Shown piece by piece: positions 46,411-54,858 of a stretch of 64,000 bases of DNA. The number at the start of each line of letters is the position of its first letter. Position 1 is the stretch's first letter. The notes below the pieces were generated by a model. That model did no database searches. It saw only the letters and a list, made by a program, of their open reading frames with translations, and was not told the origin of the DNA. This DNA is from a virus. The position numbers and the translations under genes were made by a program. The stretch is taken from the IMG/VR virus record IMGVR_UViG_3300045911_000567, positions 1 through 64,000 of that record; one strand, given 5' to 3'.

Positions 46411-46418
46411 TATTTAGT
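46411..46418 (-). promoter_or_regulatory. candidate late promoter ACTAAATA
   Basis: Minus-strand octamer 9 bp before ATG 46401 in the short gap after the helicase gene. Confidence 0.55.
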
Positions 46419-46430
46419 TCGCCCTGATGT

Positions 46431-47876
46431 TTATATGTCATCGTCATAATTGAAAGATCTAAATCTGCTGATCTTTTCGGCTTTCATTCGCAAACCGAAC
46501 TGAGATTTATCAAATGCTGGTGTATCTTTCTCTGCCTTGCGGTCGGATTGTTTTTTTTCTAAAAGATCACTTTGAGCACTTTCTTCTACATCATATAACC
46601 TCATTTTCGACCTATCTATTCCTAGAATAAATCGTTTGTTAGACATTACATTATTATATCTATTCTTGAGTTGTTTTACTAATATCTGCCCCATCTTCTC
46701 GAGGTCTTCTGTAGAAATCAATGCTGCCATGAAATCTGCTGTTGCTGGCAATCCCCACGATTCTGATGTATGATCGAGATCGACATCATTGTTTGAAAAC
46801 CCCTTGCGAGAAGTTTGGGTTGCCGACCAAATGGGAACATTCTGTTCTTGTGCAAGTCCTCTAAATTCTTCTGCTATCGCTTTAATATAAAGATAAGAAT
46901 TGCTGCTTGCATCCGAACTAAGCCTTGATGATGCGGCTATATTCAAATAATCGACGAGAATAACATCGGGTATGAAATTCTTTTTGATCTTTAATTCATG
47001 AAGCAGTGCCCTAAAGTGCGTAACGGTTGCTGATGCCGTAGGATATTCTTTTATGATAATCTTACCTTTTGTTTTCGATCTAATTGCTTCTATTTTCTTG
47101 TCGTACACATCTTTAGGAAGAACTGCCAGGTCAACTATAGGAACATCTAAAAGGTTGGCATCAATTCTTTCTGCAATTCTTTCTTGTGACATTTCAAGCG
47201 TGATATACAAAACATTATAGCCGCGCATCATGTATGCACCGGCAAGATGGCATAAAGTCAGAGATTTGCCAATTCCGGTACTCGACATAAAGATATTAAG
47301 GGTTTTTCTCGGAACGCCACCCCCAGTAATCTTATTCATATAATCTAAGTCGAATGGAAGTTTATCCTCGATATTACGATAAGATTGAAATCTTTCGTTG
47401 AAATCTTCCAAATAGTTATGCCCGACACTGTTGTCGAATGTCACGGCAAGAGCATCCGAAAATAACTGTGGAATAACTGCTTTGCTCTTTTTGCCAGATT
47501 TGTCTTGCATAATCTCTACCGTTGCCTGTGCGGCTAGATTAAATGCACAAAACTGGCACCATTTTTCTGTTTCTTTTATTAGAAAATCAAGATCACTGAA
47601 AATATCAGGTTTGGTCAATTTTGATATTGTGTCTTTTATACTCTTAAATGACGAAGTATCTGCGGTGGTATTATTCGAGAGTTTAATCATCAATCCTTCG
47701 ATGGTAGGATTGACATCATATGTATCTATGAAACTCTTTATTTCGTGAAAGATCGTTCGTTCGGCATAATCAAAAAAGTAATCTTCTTTGATATAAGGTA
47801 TCACCCGTTTCATGTATTCGGGATACCATATCAAATTCGTTAATATTACTAATTCAATCCTTTCATTCAGAAGCAT
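46431..47876 (-). CDS. 41: replicative DNA helicase gp41 (DnaB family)
   Basis: 481 aa, like T4 gp41 (475 aa). N-terminal helical domain, then GGGVPRKTLNIFMSSTGIGKS (Walker A 198-205), LYITLEMSQERIAERIDANLL, and VILVDYLNIA (Walker B), ending in IDRSKMRLYDVEE. Forms the 5'-3' helicase hexamer loaded by gp59 and partners primase gp61. Overlaps the upstream gene by 14 bp. Confidence 0.9.
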   Translation of the reverse strand: MLLNERIELVILTNLIWYPEYMKRVIPYIKEDYFFDYAERTIFHEIKSFIDTYDVNPTIEGLMIKLSNNTTADTSSFKSIKDTISKLTKPDIFSDLDFLIKETEKWCQFCAFNLAAQATVEIMQDKSGKKSKAVIPQLFSDALAVTFDNSVGHNYLEDFNERFQSYRNIEDKLPFDLDYMNKITGGGVPRKTLNIFMSSTGIGKSLTLCHLAGAYMMRGYNVLYITLEMSQERIAERIDANLLDVPIVDLAVLPKDVYDKKIEAIRSKTKGKIIIKEYPTASATVTHFRALLHELKIKKNFIPDVILVDYLNIAASSRLSSDASSNSYLYIKAIAEEFRGLAQEQNVPIWSATQTSRKGFSNNDVDLDHTSESWGLPATADFMAALISTEDLEKMGQILVKQLKNRYNNVMSNKRFILGIDRSKMRLYDVEESAQSDLLEKKQSDRKAEKDTPAFDKSQFGLRMKAEKISRFRSFNYDDDI

Positions 47877-48249
47877 CTGATTTATTCAAAAATGGATTTT
47901 CGAGATCGAGTATCATTTTTCCTGAGGGAGATTTTGTCAATCTATCAGAATATTTTTCAATAATAGAAATCAGTATATCTCCGACTAATTTTTTAAAATC
48001 TTTCTCATCTTCTTCTGAAAAATCTACACCTCTAAATCTATCAGGAACATACCATATATCCTGTTCAAATGACATAGTTGGGTTTGGCTTTAGCAATGAA
48101 GGCTCTTTGATTTGAATTTTGCCATAAGAATACACTATGCCTTCCCATTTTCCTGCGGAGGCGGTTAATTTTACACACCACCTCTTATGTTTCTTCGCAC
48201 TCGGAGATGGATCGTGGATTATCTGATATTTCGATTCTAAATCACTCAT
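47863..48249 (-). CDS. hypothetical protein between uvsX and gp41
   Basis: 128 aa. Beta-rich start (WCVKLTASAGKWEGIVYSYG, KIQIKEPSLL) and a C-terminal helix (KDFKKLVGDILISIIEKY). No family recognised. It overlaps both uvsX and gp41 (8 and 14 bp), so is probably translated with the replication genes. Confidence 0.55.
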   Translation of the reverse strand: MSDLESKYQIIHDPSPSAKKHKRWCVKLTASAGKWEGIVYSYGKIQIKEPSLLKPNPTMSFEQDIWYVPDRFRGVDFSEEDEKDFKKLVGDILISIIEKYSDRLTKSPSGKMILDLENPFLNKSDASE

Positions 48250-49303
48250 TTTCTAATATTTCATCAACTAAAGATTCAGGCGAGGAAATTCCATATTCAA
48301 ATTTACTCTTAACAAAAGCGTCGAGTTGTTTTAAAACATCTTCAGTAAAATACTTTTCGGGATTTTTAATAATAGCATTACCAAAAACAGAAGTGCCGTC
48401 AGGCAAAACAATTTTGGTGGAACTTTTTTTAAATATATTAGCTTCTATAGCAAGTTCGAGTAATCCAAAATACCTGTCGAGGCCCTTATCAAAAGATAAA
48501 GCAGTGAAAATTTCGGAACCCTCTCTGGTCAATCTGCCTTTTACTGTCTTGCATCTAATCTTAACACCTTTCTGAACTCCCTCTGTGTCTTTATCTTTAC
48601 TCTTGCCCAGAGCAACAATAATACTTGCTGAATATTTCAATCCGGAACCTCCTGCTAACTCTTTTGTGGGAAACATTCCCATTGTTTGATACACATGATT
48701 CGTTACAAGCATGGGGATTCCTGCTCGAGCTAGTTTTAGAGTTAGAACGCGAAAAGCTGCCTTAATTTCTTGCGTTCGTGTCATGTCTTTCACTTCTTTG
48801 CCTGACTCAGTATCTGCCATTTCCTTTGAGGTCGATAACATTCCCAGAGAGTCCAACAAGAACATCATGTTTCTTCTGTCTTTTTCGTTTTTATTGAGGT
48901 GGTTGTCAACAATTTTCAGTGCTTGTGTTTTGAATTGTTGAACCGTTTCAACTGGAACAACCAACACTCTAGAAACATCAATTTGCCTATCAATAAGGAG
49001 ATCTTTTGTAATAGCTCCTTCTGATTCAAAAATGATTCCGAGGTTCTTTTTATCCAGCGATAGAAAATGCTTTAATACAGACAAGACGAAGTAGGTTTTT
49101 CCTGTTGCTTCCTCGCCGGCAAAAGCCACAATTTTATTCGATGGAATTCCTTTATAGATAGATCCTGATAAGAGGGCATTGAGTGTATAAGAACCGGTGT
49201 CAATAAAACCTGCAATATCTGCATAGGTTCCATCTTCTGCGACGGAAGCATTTTCATTTGCTATTAATGATATAATTTCACCTAAATCATTATTCTTCGA
49301 CAT
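48242..49303 (-). CDS. uvsX: UvsX recombinase (RecA family)
   Basis: 353 aa (T4 UvsX 391 aa). DTGSYTLNALLSGSIYKGIPSNKIVAFAGEEATGKT with Walker A at 62-70, NMMFLLDSLGML (Walker B), and AGGSGLKYSASIIVAL (loop L2 region). Forms presynaptic filaments for recombination-dependent replication. AGGAG ribosome site directly upstream; co-directional with gp43 eight bases away. Confidence 0.9.
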   Translation of the reverse strand: MSKNNDLGEIISLIANENASVAEDGTYADIAGFIDTGSYTLNALLSGSIYKGIPSNKIVAFAGEEATGKTYFVLSVLKHFLSLDKKNLGIIFESEGAITKDLLIDRQIDVSRVLVVPVETVQQFKTQALKIVDNHLNKNEKDRRNMMFLLDSLGMLSTSKEMADTESGKEVKDMTRTQEIKAAFRVLTLKLARAGIPMLVTNHVYQTMGMFPTKELAGGSGLKYSASIIVALGKSKDKDTEGVQKGVKIRCKTVKGRLTREGSEIFTALSFDKGLDRYFGLLELAIEANIFKKSSTKIVLPDGTSVFGNAIIKNPEKYFTEDVLKQLDAFVKSKFEYGISSPESLVDEILENE

Positions 49304-49311
49304 ATGTACTC

Positions 49312-51867
49312 CTATCCAAAAAAATATTCTAGTGATGTTTCTTGTTCTGCCTTCCAGTTGATCGCGGCAAGAATGTGTTGCATCGGTTCTAGGAACGCCT
49401 TTTCAAACTGTTTATCGTAATCGACATACTTATGTAAGTTTAATTCTTGCGGAAGTCCAGTTTCAGGAACAGCTATTACATGTGATTGAACGGGATTTGG
49501 CTCTCTTAAATACATAAACTTAATCTTATCACCATCACGAATCAAAGGCAAAATTTTATCTAATCCTTTTGAATTAACAAAATGATTGTATAATAAAGCC
49601 CCTCGAACATGAATTGGAGTTCCTCCCTTAAAAAGTTCGACCTCATCTGTATATTTGACTAATCCATTCATGCCACGAGGAAAAGCTACATCTGCCGGAT
49701 TTAAGGTTCTAAATTCCTCTTTTTTTTCTGATATAAATTTTTGTAGGGTTGCTTCATCTGTATCAAATATGAGCTGGGTTGCCTCAGTAATATACCTTCG
49801 ACATATTTCTGGAGTTGATGATCGAACCGCTTCAATGCCCATGATCTTTAATTTTTTCTTTCGTATGCCTTCAATATCATATGTGTTGAGCATATATCTC
49901 TTCTTGGCAGTCCATACCCCTTTGTTGGCAATGACTTCTCGTTTCATGTTGATTGACTGAGAATAGCAATTCAAATATTCACTAAGCGCAAAAGCGGATT
50001 TTGATATAACTGGCTTTATCTTATTTTCAGAGAATTGATCCAATACATCTACTATTTTATCATTAGAATCTAATTTTAATTGCTTGATCAAATCTCCTAA
50101 AGTAATATAGATGGAGTCTGTGTCTATGGCAACAATTCGATTCTTATTATCTTTCATCAGAGAGGATAGATATAGATCAACGTCTTTTGCAATCCACTTA
50201 ATAGCAAGTTGACCAGATAGGGTTACGGCTTCGGCAAGTCGAGTGTCATAAAATCGAAAATAATTGGTTCCCATTGCTCCGTATGCCGAATTCAATTGAA
50301 TCTTTTTCGTCAATTGAAAATTGTTGTATTTAGAAACATCAAATTCGAGTTGTTTAACTTTATTTTTAAGATTAATGTCGTCTGGTCGTATTTGAAGTAT
50401 CTTCAATGTTTCTTCTAATTCCCGCTTTGCCTCTGCAAGTTTTTTCTTATATAACTTTCGATCTTCTATCATTCGGTTTAATATGTCAGGTAAAAACCCT
50501 CTTTTTTCTTTACTGAAAGTAAACCCATTGACCGCTAGAGTTTCGTCTTTCTCGTTCAAAAACTTGGTATCAATTTTTTTATTGAGTAGGTCGTCTACAT
50601 TATATTCATCTCTCTCTTCGATGTATTTAAATGTATCGGAAACAAAAGTTCCTGTAATTGTTTCAGGAGAAATATTAAACTGAACAATAAGGTGTGGATA
50701 TAATGAATCTATGTCAAAAGAAACTATCCAATCATACATACCGGGAATAACATCCTTGACATAGGCTCCTGCGTATTTTTCTAATTTATTTTTATGTTCA
50801 TGCTGGGGTAGAACTAGATTGTGCTGTTTAAAATAGTTGAAGATAATCGAATCCCACAATCTTACTTGAGTGAAAACGTCTGTGTAATTAGTCTTTGCAT
50901 CATATGCAATATTGATACTCATTTCTATCAACTTCAATTTTTCTTCGAGGCGATATACTAACTCAACATCTTTGATGTTATAATCGATGAACTTCTGATA
51001 ATTTTCATGATATAAGTTATGCAATGAACCATATTCATCATACGATAACTTATGTTCATTCAGTTCGACATATGCAATATAATTCAACTTTTCGCTTTCT
51101 TGTTTTGGTTGAAACTTTCTATACAACTCATAATAATCAAGAACTGCTATCCCAATCAACTCCACTACGTCTTGTTTTTTTCCTTTGTGTATTACTTGTC
51201 TTATGCCGATCTGCCTCCACGGAGATAACTTTGATGCGGTCTTTTCATCTAAGACTCTAATAATTCTGTTCACTAGATAAGGAAGATCGAAAAATTGAAT
51301 ATTCCAGCCTGAGACGATATCTATTTCCTTGGAACGCCACAGTTCTATAAATTTTTTCAATAAGTCTTCTTCACTTTCACAGAAAATAAATTTGACATTA
51401 TTTCTGGTATTTTTATATCTATTAAGACCAAAAACAAAATAGCAACCATTAATTAACATAGTAATGGCTGTTATTTTTTGCCAAGGATTTTCGGGAGAGG
51501 CATAACCATTTGCTGTATCAACTTCTATATCAATATATGCGGTATTGATATATTTAAAATCATAGTCTATCTTTTGCTCTTTGTGGTAATCTGCTATGAA
51601 TGCATAAATGAATTTCGTGTTACCAAAAAAGGATAAATTTGAGATGTCCTTGGTTTCCCGTATGAACCTATTTGCATCAGAGATCGATTCGAATTGAATT
51701 CTTTCTACTGGCTCGTCTTGTAATGTTTTATAGTCAGTGGGCTTGTTTGTTTTGACGAACAATGATGGTTTGTATTCAATTTTTTTCTTGACCCGTTCTC
51801 CGTTTGAAACGCCACGGTATAAAATATTATTCCCCAATAGGGATACATTAGTATAAAACTCAGACAT
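49312..51867 (-). CDS. 43: DNA polymerase gp43 (family B)
   Basis: 851 aa (T4 gp43 898 aa), single intact frame without intron or split. Exonuclease motifs YIDIEVDT (111-118), FDLPYLVNR (193-201) and YNIKDVELVY (296-305); polymerase motif A SFDIDSLYPHLI (383-394), motif B KKIQLNSAYGAMG (521-533), motif C DTDSIY (582-587), and KKRYMLN. The replicative polymerase, tethered by gp45. It lies upstream of uvsX as part of the replication operon. Confidence 0.95.
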   Translation of the reverse strand: MSEFYTNVSLLGNNILYRGVSNGERVKKKIEYKPSLFVKTNKPTDYKTLQDEPVERIQFESISDANRFIRETKDISNLSFFGNTKFIYAFIADYHKEQKIDYDFKYINTAYIDIEVDTANGYASPENPWQKITAITMLINGCYFVFGLNRYKNTRNNVKFIFCESEEDLLKKFIELWRSKEIDIVSGWNIQFFDLPYLVNRIIRVLDEKTASKLSPWRQIGIRQVIHKGKKQDVVELIGIAVLDYYELYRKFQPKQESEKLNYIAYVELNEHKLSYDEYGSLHNLYHENYQKFIDYNIKDVELVYRLEEKLKLIEMSINIAYDAKTNYTDVFTQVRLWDSIIFNYFKQHNLVLPQHEHKNKLEKYAGAYVKDVIPGMYDWIVSFDIDSLYPHLIVQFNISPETITGTFVSDTFKYIEERDEYNVDDLLNKKIDTKFLNEKDETLAVNGFTFSKEKRGFLPDILNRMIEDRKLYKKKLAEAKRELEETLKILQIRPDDINLKNKVKQLEFDVSKYNNFQLTKKIQLNSAYGAMGTNYFRFYDTRLAEAVTLSGQLAIKWIAKDVDLYLSSLMKDNKNRIVAIDTDSIYITLGDLIKQLKLDSNDKIVDVLDQFSENKIKPVISKSAFALSEYLNCYSQSINMKREVIANKGVWTAKKRYMLNTYDIEGIRKKKLKIMGIEAVRSSTPEICRRYITEATQLIFDTDEATLQKFISEKKEEFRTLNPADVAFPRGMNGLVKYTDEVELFKGGTPIHVRGALLYNHFVNSKGLDKILPLIRDGDKIKFMYLREPNPVQSHVIAVPETGLPQELNLHKYVDYDKQFEKAFLEPMQHILAAINWKAEQETSLEYFFG

Positions 51868-51890
51868 ATGTGATTATATAGCACGTATTT

Positions 51891-52196
51891 CTAGCGTGGA
51901 CTAATAATTTGGGACGACGGCGTAATTATTTTACTGTGTATTTTCTGATAATGTTGAACTATCGAGGATGCCGGCTCATATGTAAAAAGTACCTTATCTT
52001 TACTAATCACAAAACTTGTTTCGGCAGCAAAAGGCAAAAAGGGATGAAACTGGACACCGATACTGCCTCTGTCATTCGACGGAGTTGGAATTATTACAGT
52101 AGGATTTATTAATCTATAACTTGAACCGAGATCCTCAAATTCTGCTAACACCTCAACCGATGTTTGTAGAGCAAATATCATTATCTTCTGAGCCAT
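51891..52196 (-). CDS. conserved T4-type small beta-barrel protein (Sm-like?)
   Basis: 101 aa. MIFALQTSVEVLAEFEDLGSSYRLINPTVIIPTP, then FHPFLPFA and VLFTYEPASSIVQHY, resemble a small family in marine T4-like phages whose pattern is Sm/Hfq-like: two strands, a loop, and a Y-x-L-x-N-P-x-x-I signature. RNA binding is inference. GAGGAG ribosome site 4 bp upstream. Confidence 0.55.
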   Translation of the reverse strand: MAQKIMIFALQTSVEVLAEFEDLGSSYRLINPTVIIPTPSNDRGSIGVQFHPFLPFAAETSFVISKDKVLFTYEPASSIVQHYQKIHSKIITPSSQIISPR

Positions 52197-52705
52197 CGTC
52201 TCCTCTTGCTTGGTTGTTCTGCGACTTCTTCGGGTTTTGTTTTCGGTTCCTCAACTCTAATCGGCGTGTCGAATAATCTCTTTTCCGCTTCTCTTCTTCT
52301 AACCAGACCCGGCAGCACTTGACCGTTAGCTCTTGTCCATCTCAATAATTGTTCGCTTGCGCCCTCATAGTTTCCACTATTCAATAACTTCAGTAAAGTG
52401 GATGATCGAAAATTACCTTCTCCTACATTATACACAAAAGACACTAATGCGTCAAATTGATTTTGATTTAATTCAACTGTTGTGTGTCTTGTAACCGCTG
52501 CCTCAAATGCTTTTAAATCCTCCTTCAATAGACGTTCGGCCTCTTCGACTGTAATTTTTGTGCCCAAGTTAATGGGCTTTCCATTAATTCTGGTAGTTCC
52601 ATATCCTATTGTTACCACTTTTGCAGGACACAGATACGCTTCGAGTTTTAGTCCCTCGAAGTGTTTTATTATACTAAGACCATTATTACTTGTCTTCATG
52701 CTCAT
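52181..52705 (-). CDS. endolysin, GH24 lysozyme
   Basis: 174 aa. FEGLKLEAYLCPAKVVTIGYGTT contains the catalytic Glu (E17) and the E-C-T form of the GH24 triad; FDALVSFVYNVGEGNFRSST and RREAEKRLF complete the fold. No signal peptide, so a holin is needed for release. The C-terminus carries a basic tail (PSKRRRWLRR). Cuts peptidoglycan at lysis. Unusually placed among replication genes. M3 is an alternative start. Confidence 0.9.
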   Translation of the reverse strand: MSMKTSNNGLSIIKHFEGLKLEAYLCPAKVVTIGYGTTRINGKPINLGTKITVEEAERLLKEDLKAFEAAVTRHTTVELNQNQFDALVSFVYNVGEGNFRSSTLLKLLNSGNYEGASEQLLRWTRANGQVLPGLVRRREAEKRLFDTPIRVEEPKTKPEEVAEQPSKRRRWLRR

Positions 52706-53360
52706 GTGAAAATCCCTTCTTATTTACTTCAATTATTATAGGATCATTAACTAGTGCATATCTATGATCTAACATCGAAACATTATAAAAACTTATGCCA
52801 TCGACTGATGTGTGTCCATATGCCTCATGTATATGACCAAAAATATGAAACTTCGGCTTAATCTTCAACACCCGTTCCAATAGTGCTTGACATCCCACGG
52901 ATTGTCCGGAAACAGTTTTATCGAGTATTCCTTTCGGAGGACCGTGTGTTATTAAAAAGTCTATATCGTCGGGTATTAAATCCCAATAATAATGCATTTC
53001 ATCGCGGGAAGCCATAAATGCCCAATTATAAAATTCCGGAGTCATCGGAGACCCCCAGAATTTCACTTCATCTATTATATAACCAGAATTTTCCAAATAT
53101 ACAATACCACTCGATTCTAAAATGGCTATAGCTTCATGTTTTGGAATTTTTGCACGAGGATGTCTGTCGAAAGATAAATCATGATTACCAGCTATAACTA
53201 ACTTATGTTGATATTGTTTCTTTGAGAGAATTTCAGCAAATTTTATTATGTCTCGCTTCTCTCCCACGGACGAAAGATCGCCTGCGAAAACTAAAACATC
53301 CGCATCAGGAAGTTCAAAATTGCTGATGCCATGCGTATCGCTGAACGCTAAGACTTTCAT
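52686..53360 (-). CDS. calcineurin-like metallophosphoesterase
   Basis: 224 aa. AFSDTHG, VFAGDLS, VIAGNHD, LITHGPPKG and HIFGHIHEAYG are the five metal-binding motifs of the family. In this compact form they often act as phosphodiesterases or nucleotide phosphatases; substrate unknown. ATGA overlap with dUTPase upstream and 20-bp overlap with the endolysin. Confidence 0.85.
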   Translation of the reverse strand: MKVLAFSDTHGISNFELPDADVLVFAGDLSSVGEKRDIIKFAEILSKKQYQHKLVIAGNHDLSFDRHPRAKIPKHEAIAILESSGIVYLENSGYIIDEVKFWGSPMTPEFYNWAFMASRDEMHYYWDLIPDDIDFLITHGPPKGILDKTVSGQSVGCQALLERVLKIKPKFHIFGHIHEAYGHTSVDGISFYNVSMLDHRYALVNDPIIIEVNKKGFSHEHEDK

Positions 53361-53824
53361 GATTTTCCTGTGCTGCCAAAACCACCGGTCCGGTTGCCTT
53401 TCAAAGCCGGTTTTTGTTTTGTTTCCTTAATAGTGAATCGTAAATCTTTTACAATTTCTCCTTGAGCAATTCTATCACCATGCTGAATTATCGCAATTTT
53501 TTCTGGATGAAGATTTATCAATGCAACGAAAATTTGATCCACATAATCAGCGTCAATAATACCTTGACCATTAATTAAAGTCAGTCCATCTCTGGCTGCA
53601 AGACCGGATCTGGCATGAATTCGTAAGGAATATCCTTCGGGTAAATCTACAAACAGCCCAGTAGGAACTAGAAACTTTTCTCCTGGGCGTAGGGTAATTG
53701 TTGAGTCTCTGTTGTCGAAGTGTGCTCTAATGTCAAAACATGCAGACTGTAGTGTTGAATATTCTGGCAACCTTGCTCCTTCGGCAAGATAAAATTTTAC
53801 CTCATTTTTTCTTTTTGCTTCCAA
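53357..53824 (-). CDS. dut: dUTPase
   Basis: 155 aa trimeric type. All five motifs are visible: SACFDIRA, RSGLAARDGL, GIIDADYVDQI, GDRIAQGEI and RTGGFGSTG. It hydrolyses dUTP to dUMP and keeps uracil out of phage DNA. The only plausible start is a TTG at 53824, inside the end of regA. Confidence 0.9.
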   Translation of the reverse strand: MEAKRKNEVKFYLAEGARLPEYSTLQSACFDIRAHFDNRDSTITLRPGEKFLVPTGLFVDLPEGYSLRIHARSGLAARDGLTLINGQGIIDADYVDQIFVALINLHPEKIAIIQHGDRIAQGEIVKDLRFTIKETKQKPALKGNRTGGFGSTGKS

Positions 53825-54215
53825 TGTTATATTTTGCCTCTAATTGCCATTCATTTTTTTCCTTGAAGGATAGTATTTTTAAATTCCCCACGGGAATTGT
53901 TTTTTCTACCCGGTTCTTGTCACGAATAACCAATAAATTCCATTCTTCAAGAATTTTTACAATAGTGTTTCTTCGTGCTATGTCGTCGTCTGTTAGAGTT
54001 GCTTGCTTTCCATCAAGTTTGAATAACTCCTTGAAATGTAGTATAGCATATTCTCCGCGCTTATGCAAGATATGGCAACTCTGAAAAAGTTTTTTTTCTT
54101 TTGCCGAAGATATTCCAATGCGAGTGAGTGTCTCGCGGATTTTAAGGAAATCCTTCTGATCTATAAGATTTATGCGAACGCCCAAACCTAGAAAAACATC
54201 ATTATCTACAATCAT
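53802..54215 (-). CDS. regA: translational repressor RegA
   Basis: 137 aa (T4 RegA 122 aa). DFLKIRETLTRIGISSAKEKKLFQSCHILHKRGEYAILHFKELFKLDGKQATLT aligns closely with T4 RegA, as does ILSFKEKNEWQLEAKYNIG. It binds start regions of early mRNAs, including the clamp and clamp-loader genes in T4. Placed after gp62 as in T4. ACTAAATA lies 29 bp upstream. Confidence 0.9.
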   Translation of the reverse strand: MIVDNDVFLGLGVRINLIDQKDFLKIRETLTRIGISSAKEKKLFQSCHILHKRGEYAILHFKELFKLDGKQATLTDDDIARRNTIVKILEEWNLLVIRDKNRVEKTIPVGNLKILSFKEKNEWQLEAKYNIGSKKKK

Positions 54216-54244
54216 AATAATCCACCGATAAAATATTACTATCT

Positions 54245-54252
54245 TATTTAGT
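54245..54252 (-). promoter_or_regulatory. possible late promoter ACTAAATA before regA
   Basis: Minus-strand octamer 29 bp upstream of regA. T4 regA is mainly early/middle, so this site is less certain than those before virion genes. Confidence 0.3.
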
Positions 54253-54257
54253 GGATA

Positions 54258-54422
54258 TTAAATTCTAAATAATCGTTTCCATAGAGATTTTTTCGGAGGA
54301 TATAGCTTTTTAAATATGGGCAATAGCAATTTTTCACAGTCTTTAAGAGACTGTTTATTATCTTCAAGTTGTTTTAATATCTCTAAAAGAAGTTTATTTC
54401 TTTCTGCTTCTTCTCTGTTCAC
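54258..54422 (-). CDS. basic coiled-coil mini-protein, 54 aa, GTG start
   Basis: Open frame from GTG 54422, inside the end of gp62, to TAA 54258. NREEAERNKLLLEILKQLEDNKQSLKDCEKL is a good heptad helix, then YPPKKSLWKRLFRI. It fills the 136-bp gap between gp62 and the sequence upstream of regA. Unrecognised; a small regulator or partner of the clamp loader is speculative. Confidence 0.45.
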   Translation of the reverse strand: MNREEAERNKLLLEILKQLEDNKQSLKDCEKLLLPIFKKLYPPKKSLWKRLFRI

Positions 54423-54858
54423 TAACTCCACCCGTTTCGTATGTCTTTTTTATTGCTGCTATCTGATCTTCATTATGCAAATGGAGAACTTCTTTGGCTC
54501 TCCTTCTACTGTATGTATAATATTTCATCAATAGTTCTACTGTTTCGTCCTTGGGAGACTTATGCCACTTTAGGTATCTTTTACTAGGTCTAATTGAATG
54601 TAAATAATAATCATATTGTAGTCGTATTGGTGCCCTATGGTGACAATTCATCTCCTCAGCATATAATATCGTGGAAACATCGGCTGAAAGAAATCGATTG
54701 ATTAGATAAGGAACATACTTACTCTGATTCTCTTCGGTAAGAATATCTTTCTTCTCTTTAGTTATGTCATTGAGAAAATCGAAAAGCTCTGTTCCTTTCT
54801 CTTTAAGTGAAGGCTCTTCTGACTCAGACTCATTCTTTAAAAGATCAAAAATGTTCAT
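54394..54858 (-). CDS. 62: clamp-loader small subunit gp62
   Basis: 154 aa (T4 gp62 187 aa) from ATG 54858, which overlaps the gp44 stop as ATGA; the longer frame begins at TTG. YVPYLINRFLSADV, MNCHHRAPIRLQYDYYLHSIRPSKRYLKWHKS and KYYTYSRRRAKEVL correspond to gp62. With four gp44 subunits it loads the clamp. Confidence 0.85.
   Translation of the reverse strand: MNIFDLLKNESESEEPSLKEKGTELFDFLNDITKEKKDILTEENQSKYVPYLINRFLSADVSTILYAEEMNCHHRAPIRLQYDYYLHSIRPSKRYLKWHKSPKDETVELLMKYYTYSRRRAKEVLHLHNEDQIAAIKKTYETGGVSEQRRSRKK

Noticed and set aside
49312-51867. Intron or intein in the polymerase gene
   Set aside because: All exonuclease and polymerase motifs occur in one uninterrupted frame of normal length.
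54266-54272. CTAAATA on the plus strand near regA
   Set aside because: No plus-strand gene follows; the downstream plus frame (54316-54534) is antisense to gp62 and the mini-gene.
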